From positions 1 through 64,000 of the forward strand of contig CAZLMG010000012.1 in assembly GCA_964560765.1 (NCBI GenBank): a DNA stretch of 64,000 nt, in the 5' to 3' direction. This document shows positions 1 to 8,360 of the stretch, one piece after another (the first letter of the stretch is position 1; every line of letters begins with the position of its first letter). This stretch comes from CAZLMG01 sp964560765. Lineage in GTDB: Bacteria; Bdellovibrionota_B; Oligoflexia; Oligoflexales; CAZLMG01. A program made the translations under genes and the position numbers. Below the pieces are notes generated by a model. It saw only the letters and a list, made by a program, of their open reading frames with translations. It made no database searches and was not told the DNA's origin.

Positions 1-105
1 CTCCCGGTGGCATTCCTCCCGGTGGCATTCCTCCCGGCGGCATTCCTCCCGGCGGTATTCCTCCCGGCGGTATTCCTCCTGGCGGCATTCCCCCTGGCGG
101 TATTC
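1..105 (+). repeat. 15-bp tandem repeat, 7 copies, encoding PPGGI units
   Basis: Seven successive 15-bp units of the form CTCCCGGYGGYATTC run from base 1 to 105 and differ mainly at third codon positions. In the coding frame each gives Pro-Pro-Gly-Gly-Ile. The array may continue upstream of the window. The third-position drift indicates selection on the peptide rather than a very recent expansion. Confidence 0.9.
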
Positions 106-869
106 CTGGCGGCGGCAAGCCTCCGTTCAATTATCCCGGAAACTGCATCCCGAATACACCTCCGGGACCACAGATTCCACCTCCAGGCGTGATCGTTCCA
201 GGTATGCCAGGTCAGTCGCCAGTACAGGTACCGGTGCCGCCAAACGTTCCATTTCCTGGTCAACCAGGCATGCAGTTCCCGGGACAAAGCGCACCACCGC
301 CCAACAAGTGTGGAACCCCCGGCGTTTACTGCCAATTCGGTTCCTTGAGCAACGAACTCAGTCTCCGAAGCTCGGAGCAGGCTACGGAACCGGCACCAAC
401 TGCGGTGTCCGTTAATGTTCCGCCGCCTCCACCACCTGTCATTCCACCGGTGGATATCGGCGGGCAGCCCCTTCCTCCAGGACAGATACAGCAATGCCTC
501 GCACTCTTTCAGGGCGTTCAAGCACCAACTGAGGGAGTTTGGCCGGTATCCCAGGCGACGATCGATACCAAGTCGGTCATCGTAAACTCAGCACTGAGCC
601 AATTTCTATACGGCGCGCCAGCTCCGACGTTTGTTGATCGCACGATCGACCACCGACTATGGTTGCTGCAAGGCACCAATTACGGCGGAGCTCTTTTTGG
701 GCCGCAAGTTTGGTTCCTGACGAATCCGCGCGCCCTCTATTGCATCGACATGGACTTGATCGGCACAGCCGTAGATATCGTGACCTGCTATGCGAATAAC
801 GTTGTTTTCAACACGGAGCGCGCCGATAGCCTGAATCTGATTCGCCGATTCACGGTGCCGTGCCTGTAA
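3..869 (+). CDS. PGGIP-repeat proline/glycine-rich protein, 5'-truncated by window
   Basis: The reading frame is open from base 3, so the true start lies before the window. The visible part begins with a collagen-like tract in which the pentapeptide P-P-G-G-I recurs about seven times (15-bp DNA repeats), followed by a long Pro/Gly/Gln-rich region with two cysteines. The C-terminal half (from about base 560) is less biased and looks globular: it ends in a segment with Cys-Ile-Asp and Cys-Tyr pairs and a final V-P-C-L. There is no recognisable catalytic domain. The low-complexity first half suggests an extended, probably extracytoplasmic stalk carrying a folded C-terminal module. A strong terminator follows. 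Function unknown; the reading frame itself is secure because the C-terminal half has normal codon usage and a clean stop. Confidence 0.75.
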   Translation, partial: PGGIPPGGIPPGGIPPGGIPPGGIPPGGIPPGGIPGGGKPPFNYPGNCIPNTPPGPQIPPPGVIVPGMPGQSPVQVPVPPNVPFPGQPGMQFPGQSAPPPNKCGTPGVYCQFGSLSNELSLRSSEQATEPAPTAVSVNVPPPPPPVIPPVDIGGQPLPPGQIQQCLALFQGVQAPTEGVWPVSQATIDTKSVIVNSALSQFLYGAPAPTFVDRTIDHRLWLLQGTNYGGALFGPQVWFLTNPRALYCIDMDLIGTAVDIVTCYANNVVFNTERADSLNLIRRFTVPCL

Positions 870-914
870 GCGCCAACCGTTCCCCAGAGTGATTTTCCTA
901 CAGTATCTTGTTAT

Positions 915-949
915 AAAAGTAGCGGGGCCGTTGGCCTTGCTACTTTTTT
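915..949 (+). terminator. Rho-independent terminator after the PGGIP protein
   Basis: Bases 915-929 (AAAAGTAGCGGGGCC) pair with 933-947 through a GTT loop. The stem is about 15 bp including two G-U pairs, and the descending arm runs into T944-T949. It separates the PGGIP-protein gene from the glycosyltransferase. Confidence 0.85.
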
Positions 950-976
950 GCTTTTGGGAAGACACGCGAGAGTTTC

Positions 977-2002
977 GTGACCGAGAAAATCCTTCTCATA
1001 CAATTACGCCAGCTGGGCGATATCTTGCTCACGACGCCTTGCATTCGTGAGATCAAGCGCGAACGCCCTGACAGCCACATCACTTTCCTGTCAGCCCGCA
1101 TGGGGCGCTTCATTCTTGAAAACAATCCGTTCATTGACGAATATTTTTTCTATGACGATCGCCCTGGTTGGCGCGAAGAATGGCGCTTAGCACAGACCCT
1201 GCGACGTCGAAAATTTGATCTCGTCATTGATTTCATGAACAATCCACGAAGCGCCCTATACTCGTGGATGAGCCAGGGGCAGCAGCGCATCGCCTTTGCC
1301 TCAAGTCGTCGCTTCGCGTATTCGGATTGTATCCCCAAATCGTTGCGGGGAAAGGGCTACATCGTTGACGAAAAGTTTGAGTTGCTGCGCGCCGCCGGCT
1401 TTTCACCTCGGCAACGAGGGCTAACTCTGCCGTGGTTCGAGCCCCACACCCGGCCCTTGCTGCAACTCCTAGGTGCGTCACCTGAATTTGCGCAAGCGCC
1501 TTTACGCGTCGTCCTTTCTCCGACCCACCGACGTGAACACCGGCGCTGGCCACTTGCGCACTATGCAGAATTGGCGCAATGGCTCGTGAAAGAACGGGAA
1601 GCACAAGTTGTCTGGATTTGGGGGCCGGGGGAAGAAGAACTCATCGATTCGTGCCAGGCCCTCTGCCAGGTGCCGACACTGAAAGCCCCCGCAACGACGT
1701 TTCGCGAAATGGCGGCGCTAATAGCCAACTGTGACCTATTCATCGGCAACTCCAACGGTCCAAGCCATGTCGCCGTCGCCGTAGACATTCCCAGTCTGCA
1801 ATTGCACGGCCATACGATGGGCACCTCATGGTGCCCTGACTCCAGGCGCCATCGGTACATCCAATCGCCAGCGGTGGATGGCGACTTACAGCAGCTGAAG
1901 CTCACCGCGGTTATCGATGCATTAACTGCAATGGATCCGATCTTGAAGACACAAGCAGTCGCGCGCTCGGGCGGGAAATTGCGCACGTCGTGGTCGAAAT
2001 AG
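977..2002 (+). CDS. Glycosyltransferase family 9 (ADP-heptose:LPS heptosyltransferase-like)
   Basis: A 341-residue GT9 protein. The N-terminus reads KILLIQLRQLGDILLTTP, the typical first Rossmann strand and loop of WaaC/WaaF-type heptosyltransferases. The C-terminal domain carries GNSNGPSHVAVAVDIP, equivalent to the family's G-P-x-H-x-A motif that lines the nucleotide-sugar site. Such enzymes add heptose from ADP-heptose to the inner core of LPS on the cytoplasmic face of the inner membrane. The start is a GTG with a weak ribosome binding site. It sits directly behind the terminator and is followed by a convergent gene, so it is probably transcribed alone. The exact acceptor (heptose I, II or another core sugar) cannot be read from the sequence. 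Confidence 0.85.
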   Translation: MTEKILLIQLRQLGDILLTTPCIREIKRERPDSHITFLSARMGRFILENNPFIDEYFFYDDRPGWREEWRLAQTLRRRKFDLVIDFMNNPRSALYSWMSQGQQRIAFASSRRFAYSDCIPKSLRGKGYIVDEKFELLRAAGFSPRQRGLTLPWFEPHTRPLLQLLGASPEFAQAPLRVVLSPTHRREHRRWPLAHYAELAQWLVKEREAQVVWIWGPGEEELIDSCQALCQVPTLKAPATTFREMAALIANCDLFIGNSNGPSHVAVAVDIPSLQLHGHTMGTSWCPDSRRHRYIQSPAVDGDLQQLKLTAVIDALTAMDPILKTQAVARSGGKLRTSWSK

Positions 2003-2019
2003 CCACCGTCAAAAACCTA

Positions 2020-3117
2020 CTAAAACGTACAGGCGAAGTTTTCAACCTTGCCGTTATACGTTTCGCTGCACAGACGATGCTCCAATTCGATTTTCTCCAT
2101 GCGCCCGTCATCGGGGTAGTGCGCTAGAGCGTTGATTCGGCGAACCACCTTCCGAATCGGATCGATGCGATAAGTGTTGCGTCGATTGAGCGGGAACTTG
2201 TCATACAGATTACCCTTGTTGTCTTCCGCAATCACCATGTCGGAAGTGACGACGATCTCAGTGGGCGTACGACTAACCAAATGCAACGTCATCGTAACGT
2301 TGAATGCACCGCCGTTTACCCGTGCCGTGTAGACCTTATCTGCAGCAGCCAAGGTGTCGTATCGGCTGGCTACCGCGGGAACAATGTAGGCCGGCAAAGG
2401 CTTAGAAAATACATAAGTGGTGCCATCCCGCGCTGTTACCGAGTCAGCAAAAATGGCATAGAGCTCATTGGCGAACCCTTGACGCGCCAAATAATCAAGA
2501 TCAGCCTGCGGCGTTCGGAAGTAGGTCGACGTGCCAACTTGCGTTTTGATTTTCTTGTCGACCTGGTCCGTCGAAGAGCGAAATTTGTCGACATGCAGGC
2601 GAAATTTTGCATCATCTACGTCGATGCGGATGTCTTGCGTAATCTTAAAATCACGACCGTCGTTAAAGAGCTTGCCTTCGCCATGATAAGCTAACGCCGG
2701 ATACATTTGCGGCGTTGGGCTCATCGTACCAGTCGGAGTTGGCGCAGGTGACCCTGTTCCGCTACTTGATGTGCCGCTTGAGCCCGGAGACTGGTTGGGA
2801 TTTTGCCCACTGTTGTTGGTGGTATCATCTGTCCCAGGCAATGCCGTCCCGGGGTTCGTTCCAGAGCTTAGTCCGCTACCAAGCTGATCCTGCGTTTGCC
2901 CTGAATTCCCAGTCTGGCCGATCTGCCCAGCCTGCCCCATCTGGCCCGATTGCCCCTGCTGTTGCCCTGGTGTCAGACTACCATCCGCACTTCGCCCCGT
3001 ACCGCCGATTTCCTCGCGCGTTTGCAGCTGACTCTTGCACCCCCCAAGACCAGCAATGATCATACTGCAGAAAAGGCCCAGACCTGGCCCCGCGTGCGGC
3101 TTGGTTCGCGCGTGCAT
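2020..3117 (-). CDS. Lipoprotein with Gly/Gln/Ser/Pro-rich linker
   Basis: A 365-residue protein with a lipoprotein signal: basic n-region, hydrophobic core, and a lipobox ending L-G-G-C (lipidated Cys about residue 27). Residues 35-135 are low complexity (G-Q-x repeats, then S/G/T/P), a likely flexible tether. The C-terminal 230 residues look folded, with alternating beta-type hydrophobicity and two late cysteines. No family was recognised. It is the third gene of a minus-strand run behind an ECF-sigma-like and an anti-sigma-like gene, 26 bp after the latter, so it may be an output of, or an envelope sensor for, that pair. Confidence 0.8.
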   Translation of the reverse strand: MHARTKPHAGPGLGLFCSMIIAGLGGCKSQLQTREEIGGTGRSADGSLTPGQQQGQSGQMGQAGQIGQTGNSGQTQDQLGSGLSSGTNPGTALPGTDDTTNNSGQNPNQSPGSSGTSSSGTGSPAPTPTGTMSPTPQMYPALAYHGEGKLFNDGRDFKITQDIRIDVDDAKFRLHVDKFRSSTDQVDKKIKTQVGTSTYFRTPQADLDYLARQGFANELYAIFADSVTARDGTTYVFSKPLPAYIVPAVASRYDTLAAADKVYTARVNGGAFNVTMTLHLVSRTPTEIVVTSDMVIAEDNKGNLYDKFPLNRRNTYRIDPIRKVVRRINALAHYPDDGRMEKIELEHRLCSETYNGKVENFACTF

Positions 3118-3143
3118 GTTGACTCCTAAAGCGAGGATAAAGG

Positions 3144-4001
3144 CTATGGCCGGGCACTGCCATCATGGGCAAACGAAGCCAACTCAGGAGCACTCAATCG
3201 GCCAATGATAAATCCGGTTGCATCGGGCGTTTGCCGCCACGCTACAATGTTAAAAAGATCCGACGCATAGGTTTGATAGATCAAACCTCGAAAATTGCCT
3301 GGATCGGAAGGTGGCAGCTGGTTCAAGTTTCCTGGCAGCGCAAAATGAAATACCGATTCACGGCTCTTGGTACTCTCATATTGCACCACAGAAACTTTGA
3401 CGCGGTCGTAATCGATGATTGCTGCTCCTCGCGCAACCCATTGGTCGTCTCCTGGGCGCAAAATTCGCGGAGTAAAACCTAAGTCCGGTGCGCGAGAAAA
3501 ATATTCAGCGATCTCATCTAAATCTTCTGAAGCGATGGTCAGGCGTTCACCTGGCTCTTCCATCATGGCACCAGCTTCGTAGGCGATCACTTCTAGCGCC
3601 TCAAATGGCCGTTCACGGCGTGGGGTGAGTTGATAAAGAGACACAACAACAGCAGCGGCTACCAATCCAAAAATGATCAAGCGCCGGCGAATGTGCACAA
3701 ACATTTCTGAGCGATCGACTTCTTCAATCTTCTGCATCTCGTTGGTCTTACGGATGTCGGACGTCTCGATCAAATCATGTAGCTCGGCTAAACGCTCGCC
3801 GCCGACATAGTAGCCTTGCATTTGCAGCTGCAATTGGCCAAGGGCATCATGATAGCCTTCGACCGTGCCGCGATGGGCGTCAGATGCCATCACTTTCTGG
3901 AAGCGTTCCTTGTTGGGACCATCCAGCTCTTCGTCGATGTGATCGACCAAATAGGCAAAGATAAACTGTTCATCGCTTAGCTTTGACGTATCAAACGTCA
4001 T
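3144..4001 (-). CDS. Single-pass membrane protein, anti-sigma-factor-like
   Basis: A protein of 285 residues with a cytoplasmic N-terminal part of about 105 residues, one transmembrane segment (about 108-125, LIIFGLVAAAVVVSLYQL) and a periplasmic domain of about 160 residues. Size, topology and position directly after an ECF-sigma-like gene match membrane anti-sigma factors, although no zinc-binding H-x3-C-x2-C motif is present, so this is an inference from layout. The ATG at 4001 is preferred because it has a G-rich ribosome binding site and lies 20 bp after the upstream stop. An in-frame GTG at 4043 would overlap the sigma-like gene and lacks a Shine-Dalgarno sequence. The periplasmic domain resembles no family I recognise. 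Confidence 0.7.
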   Translation of the reverse strand: MTFDTSKLSDEQFIFAYLVDHIDEELDGPNKERFQKVMASDAHRGTVEGYHDALGQLQLQMQGYYVGGERLAELHDLIETSDIRKTNEMQKIEEVDRSEMFVHIRRRLIIFGLVAAAVVVSLYQLTPRRERPFEALEVIAYEAGAMMEEPGERLTIASEDLDEIAEYFSRAPDLGFTPRILRPGDDQWVARGAAIIDYDRVKVSVVQYESTKSRESVFHFALPGNLNQLPPSDPGNFRGLIYQTYASDLFNIVAWRQTPDATGFIIGRLSAPELASFAHDGSARP

Positions 4002-4021
4002 ACCCCAATCCCCCGCCGCAA

Positions 4022-4489
4022 CTATGCTTCCTTGGTCCGCCACTGCTGCACAAGAAACTTACGCCCTTCGGCTAAAACCTTACGCAATTCGTCTTCACTT
4101 CGTTTCAGCGCCACCTGCGCCTCCGGTACGGAGCAACCACAGATATCAATTGCAAAAAGCGCTGCACGAGACATTAGCCCCAATTTTCCCAACTTCTGAC
4201 CTAACGGCGACGTCGGCGTCGAGGAAGGGCGGAAATGTTTGTCCTCAACATCTTGCCAAACACTGGCAATCAGAAATCGCCTAACATCTTCGATCGGCTT
4301 TTGGCTTAACTCAGTTAGCTGATCCAAAGCTCGGCGATAAGCGGCCCGCACTGCCGCAAAGGCAGCATCTTGATCCAGCAAAACGGCGTAAGCGAACCGA
4401 AACAGTCCGTCGGCCTCGCCACAGACGTCTTCGATATAAAAAGTATTCACTTCCTCGTTGTACGTTTGTACGGGAGGGGTTTGCCCCAT
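4022..4489 (-). CDS. Divergent ECF sigma-70-like factor
   Basis: A 155-residue protein with the layout of a small extracytoplasmic-function sigma factor. A region-2-like helical half (about residues 20-85, with A-Y-R-R-A-L and V-R-R-F-L-I-A) and a region-4-like helix-turn-helix (about 108-148, RAALFAIDICGCSVPEAQVA followed by L-x3-L-x-E-G-R-K-F-L) can be seen. Both halves are degenerate compared with classical ECF factors. It is the first gene of a three-gene minus-strand unit with a membrane anti-sigma-like protein and a lipoprotein. The likely role is sensing an envelope signal and redirecting RNA polymerase; the target promoters are unknown. The degeneracy leaves open that it is a sigma-fold regulator no longer bound by core polymerase. 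Confidence 0.6.
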   Translation of the reverse strand: MGQTPPVQTYNEEVNTFYIEDVCGEADGLFRFAYAVLLDQDAAFAAVRAAYRRALDQLTELSQKPIEDVRRFLIASVWQDVEDKHFRPSSTPTSPLGQKLGKLGLMSRAALFAIDICGCSVPEAQVALKRSEDELRKVLAEGRKFLVQQWRTKEA

Positions 4490-4616
4490 CGTCTATCGTC
4501 CCCAAGCATGAATGAAAAAAGTAAGTTTTTCACAAGATTGAGATGTATTAGTATGTTATCAGCGAACAGCATTTGTTAACAAGTCCAGATACGGAAATAT
4601 CCACCGGAGACCTAGG

Positions 4617-5369
4617 TTGGCCATCTCTGAGCTGTCCGAATGGTTGGTAGTGATCCCGGCGCGCCTAGGATCCCAACGCTTACCGCGCAAGCCGCTGGCT
4701 GATGTTGCCGGCAAGCCACTCATTGTGCGCGTGGTTGAGAACCTGGCACCGTTGGCCGAACACGGGGCGCACCTCGTGGTGGCTACCGATCACGAGGACG
4801 TTCTGCGGGCCTGCGACAGCTCTGGAATAGCTGCGCAGATGACTCGGGATACGCACGCCAGCGGCACCGATCGCTGTTGGGAGGTTGCAAGTAACTATCA
4901 GCGAAGTTTTGTGCTCAACGTCCAGGGCGACGAGCCATTCGTAAGGATTGGAGATCTCCAGCGGTTATGTCGGCGCTTGATGGAATCACCAAGTGCCGAC
5001 ATCGCCACTTTAGCCTTCGAGCACACTCAACCGCAGCCGCAGGCGTTTGCCAGTCCACACGTGGTAAAGGTAGTCCTCGATAGGTCCGGGCGAGCCCTTT
5101 ACTTTTCCCGGGCTGGCATTCCTGTGGATCGGGATGCGGCGGCACCCAGCCAGGTCGCCTTCTGGCAGCATCTGGGCGTTTATGCATTTCGTCGACCGGC
5201 GCTGGGCCAATTTTGTGAACTTCCCGTGGGCCGACTTGAGGCGCTGGAGAAACTGGAGCAGCTGCGCGCCCTCGAAAACGGCATGCAGATCCTAGTGGTA
5301 AGCGCTTCGCAGTTGAGCCACGGAATCGATACCCCTGCCGACCTTGAGGCTGCGCGTGCACACTTTTAA
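4617..5369 (+). CDS. kdsB: 3-deoxy-manno-octulosonate cytidylyltransferase KdsB
   Basis: A protein of 250 residues, the normal KdsB length. It activates Kdo with CTP to CMP-Kdo, the donor for the first sugars of the LPS inner core. Visible signatures are IPARLGSQRLPRKPLADVAG at the N-terminus (nucleotide binding), VVATDHEDV, and VLNVQGDEPF, the metal-binding loop. The C-terminus has the R-L-E-x-L-E-x-L-E-Q-L-R-A-L-E segment and ends H-G-I-D-T-P-x-D-L-E, both typical. The start is TTG with GGAG 7 bp upstream. The next gene starts one base after the stop, so the two are co-transcribed. Confidence 0.95.
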   Translation: MAISELSEWLVVIPARLGSQRLPRKPLADVAGKPLIVRVVENLAPLAEHGAHLVVATDHEDVLRACDSSGIAAQMTRDTHASGTDRCWEVASNYQRSFVLNVQGDEPFVRIGDLQRLCRRLMESPSADIATLAFEHTQPQPQAFASPHVVKVVLDRSGRALYFSRAGIPVDRDAAAPSQVAFWQHLGVYAFRRPALGQFCELPVGRLEALEKLEQLRALENGMQILVVSASQLSHGIDTPADLEAARAHF

Positions 5370-5370
5370 C

Positions 5371-8340
5371 ATGAGATTTTGGCGGCTGTTTCCCTTTGGC
5401 CTCGTAGCGAGTCTGTGGACCATACCGTCCTATTCCCTGCCCATTGGCTTTGGTCATAATCAAGGTCGACTGTCTTATAAGGAAGTCGGCAACGAAAAGG
5501 TCATCGTCTACTTCGACGAGCGAGCACCTGGCGAAGCGCGCATGGTTCTCGAATCCATGAGTGCCGGCCAACCCATACTCGAATCTTGGTTGGGTGCGCG
5601 CCGCGATCGACGCTTGCCCATAGTCATGACGGCTGTAGCCAGCGGCGCCTCGTTTGCAAATTTTGTCACCGACGCCATTGAACTTCAGACATTGGGCCAA
5701 GGCACACGTGACTTGGCTTGGCATGAGCTGACTCACATGCTGATGTATGGGCACTTGGAAAATATCTTGGGACACACGGGTGCCATCATCCACTTAATCT
5801 GGATGCCCACCTGGTTTCTCGAAGGGCTAGCCGAGGCCATGTCCGTCTCCGAAGGCTCCGACATGCAAGCTGGATACGAGCGCTTTCATGCTTTGACAGG
5901 ACGATGGCCCACCTACGAGCGCTTGCACAGTCTCTACAACGTCGGCAACGTTGCCGTCCAGGGCTACAATAGCTCCGGTGCATGGGTTTCCTATATTTTG
6001 CGCCAGCACGGCGGCGAAAAGTTGCCCGACCTTTTGCGGAATTTTTACGACAACTCCATGCCCTGGTGGTGGCCATGGGCTGCCGTACCATTTGGACCAT
6101 TCCTGCCCATGGACGATGCGATTCAACAGGCCACACAGCAAAAGAGTCCCGAGCTCTATGAAACCTACAAGCAGGCCGCACAAGCATACTGGCGAGCCAG
6201 CGCCAAGGGCCCGTTTCTTTTCGCCAAAGCCGGCGCACGACGCTATTTTAATCTGTTTCAAGCGTTTGATGGCGACGGCCAGCGGGTTTGGTACTCGGCG
6301 CTAGATGACGATAAAATCGTCCGCAAAGAAGTCATTTTTGATGCCACTTCTGGCTGGGCCGTCGATGCCAAAGCGATCGATACAGCCCCCGAAGACGCGG
6401 AATTTACTTCCTTCGTCCGCGACGACCAATGGGAAGTATATGCGGTGGAAGCAGACCGCGATCCCGGTATCGATACCGGGTTTGAATTGCAGGCCACCCA
6501 TCGCCAAACGCGTCGCGAACAAACGGTGCACGTGAGCTCTGGCCAATTGGTTCGTTTACACCGCGGCCGCACCCATTTAATCTGGCTCGAACGTCGACAG
6601 GAGCAATTTCTGGTTTGTCGATTGCCTTGGGCGCAATGGGCAAAGAAAGATGCCTCCACTGCGTCTAATCCCGATTGCGGTCAGAACTGGAGTCAACCCA
6701 AGTTGGTGAATACGCTGGGCGTCCGTCGCGGCAAGAGCGCTGACGACTCCGACCGCGTTGAGGAAATCTGGCTTTCAGAACAGACGCAGACCCTGAAGGG
6801 CGATCGCTATCGCATCATCGCGTTGGATCCCGATGATGCTGGCCGCACCCGCACACTTTCATTGTCGCATGGAGGCACACCCCATAGCGTGGCGTTTGCG
6901 GGTGAGCAAATCTGGTTGCTCACGGGCGAAAGACAACGCCGCACCCTGCGCCGCATCGATGCTCATGGAAAGTGCCAAGAAGTCCGCCATCTCGAAGATA
7001 CACCATATGCCATCTCCGGACTGAGCGACGGAACTCTGGTAGCAGGACTCTTATCGGGACTCGATAGCTACATGCTGCGATTCAAACCTTCCGAGCTAAC
7101 TACCGAGCCGTGTTATCAGGCGCCCATGCATTCTTCACCACTCTTGGAAGCTCAGCGCGCCGGTAAGCCCATTTCTCTGAGTGAGGCCGTAAAGCTTTCC
7201 TCGATTTGGGACGAAGGCCGAAAGACTGCGGAAAATGGAGAAGCGGCCGCTCGCACCGCACCGGATCTCGGCCGAACGACTCAGGAGTCCATTCAAGAGC
7301 GACCAGCAGGATGGCGACCACGACCTCTCTTCGGCGTGCCCTGGATTGCTGCCGATGCTCTGGGTTATAACTTTGGCGTCTTGTCGGTTCCGTTGATGGA
7401 CAACATGCAAAATGAAACCTTGCGCCTCACCAGTCTTTGGGGCGTAGAGAGTCGCTATCCTTCCACCCAGCTAACCCTCACCTCCACCCGCTTTCTACCA
7501 ACTCTCGACTTGGACCTGTATCGCACACAAGCTTGGAATGGCGTCTATACCAATAGCCTTGGCGGACTGTCGTCGGCCTATTCAGACGAAATTGGGGCCA
7601 CGCTCTCGGCCTCCTATTACTTGCGCAGCTGGCGCCTCGGCATCCATGGATCGATGAAGACAGCCAAACTCGAACCCTACATCGGTCCGCGCATCGACGA
7701 AGGTCAGTTAAGCGAATTGACGCTGGGCTTGAGTCGTAGCTTTCGCCTGGGGAGCTGGATTTGGAGTCACGGCCTTTCTGGCGTCGCCGCTCCCGAAGGG
7801 ATGAATGAGGAGTTCGATTACAACAAAATCGGCTACAGCACAAAGCTCACGCGCTATCTCAACTGGCGCAGCGCCCGCTTGAGCTTAGGACTTTCAGGTA
7901 GCCGCACGCGAGGGCCGAAGCGACGATTGCTGCAAGAGGTCTACCGCCCGCTCAAGACTTTCATTCCTGGCAGCGGTGGTGGCCTCAATAACGTCAACTT
8001 TCCGATTTACGGCGTTGGCGGCCTATTTACGGGTCATTTTGGCGACACACAGGCACGCTCCAGCGTCGACTTCACGTTCCCCCTCGTGCGTAATCTGGAT
8101 ACGTTGATTCGCATCGTTTACTTGCAGAGCATCGAATTTTCCGCGTTCTTTAACTACGGTGCCGCCTGGCGCGGCGATCAACTCCCCGGTCCGTCCGACA
8201 TGATTGCAGCGCACGGCTATAACTTGGATCTGTTGATGGACATTAAAGGTGTGAATTTCAATTTCGGCTTGGGATCCGGCCAAGTGCTGGGGGATCAGTT
8301 TGAAACGTATGCCAGCTTTGGTTTTGACGCCATCTTGTAA
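5371..8340 (+). CDS. Secreted gluzincin metallopeptidase-like / beta-propeller-like / outer-membrane barrel fusion
   Basis: A 989-residue exported protein. After a signal peptide comes a peptidase-MA-like gluzincin domain: HELTH at about residue 118 and W-F-L-E-G-L-A-E about 30 residues later, which supplies the third zinc ligand in that clan. The middle (about 250-600) has repeated W/D-rich segments resembling TolB/WD40-type propeller blades. The last 300 residues are alternating beta strands with aromatic girdles (for example R-S-W-R-L-G-I-H-G-S), resembling the surface-antigen/Omp85 type of outer-membrane barrel. The ATG at 5371 follows the kdsB stop by one base; an upstream in-frame TTG inside kdsB is rejected. 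Predicted location is the outer membrane with the protease on one face. Substrate unknown. Confidence 0.8.
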   Translation: MRFWRLFPFGLVASLWTIPSYSLPIGFGHNQGRLSYKEVGNEKVIVYFDERAPGEARMVLESMSAGQPILESWLGARRDRRLPIVMTAVASGASFANFVTDAIELQTLGQGTRDLAWHELTHMLMYGHLENILGHTGAIIHLIWMPTWFLEGLAEAMSVSEGSDMQAGYERFHALTGRWPTYERLHSLYNVGNVAVQGYNSSGAWVSYILRQHGGEKLPDLLRNFYDNSMPWWWPWAAVPFGPFLPMDDAIQQATQQKSPELYETYKQAAQAYWRASAKGPFLFAKAGARRYFNLFQAFDGDGQRVWYSALDDDKIVRKEVIFDATSGWAVDAKAIDTAPEDAEFTSFVRDDQWEVYAVEADRDPGIDTGFELQATHRQTRREQTVHVSSGQLVRLHRGRTHLIWLERRQEQFLVCRLPWAQWAKKDASTASNPDCGQNWSQPKLVNTLGVRRGKSADDSDRVEEIWLSEQTQTLKGDRYRIIALDPDDAGRTRTLSLSHGGTPHSVAFAGEQIWLLTGERQRRTLRRIDAHGKCQEVRHLEDTPYAISGLSDGTLVAGLLSGLDSYMLRFKPSELTTEPCYQAPMHSSPLLEAQRAGKPISLSEAVKLSSIWDEGRKTAENGEAAARTAPDLGRTTQESIQERPAGWRPRPLFGVPWIAADALGYNFGVLSVPLMDNMQNETLRLTSLWGVESRYPSTQLTLTSTRFLPTLDLDLYRTQAWNGVYTNSLGGLSSAYSDEIGATLSASYYLRSWRLGIHGSMKTAKLEPYIGPRIDEGQLSELTLGLSRSFRLGSWIWSHGLSGVAAPEGMNEEFDYNKIGYSTKLTRYLNWRSARLSLGLSGSRTRGPKRRLLQEVYRPLKTFIPGSGGGLNNVNFPIYGVGGLFTGHFGDTQARSSVDFTFPLVRNLDTLIRIVYLQSIEFSAFFNYGAAWRGDQLPGPSDMIAAHGYNLDLLMDIKGVNFNFGLGSGQVLGDQFETYASFGFDAIL

Positions 8341-8360
8341 CGTAACCAGTCGAGGGCACC

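Noticed and set aside
7..192. 61-residue frame in the repeat region (AFLPV repeats)
   Set aside because: It is the alternative frame of the same 15-bp repeats. The PPGGI frame continues into 680 bp of normal coding sequence, whereas this one stops.
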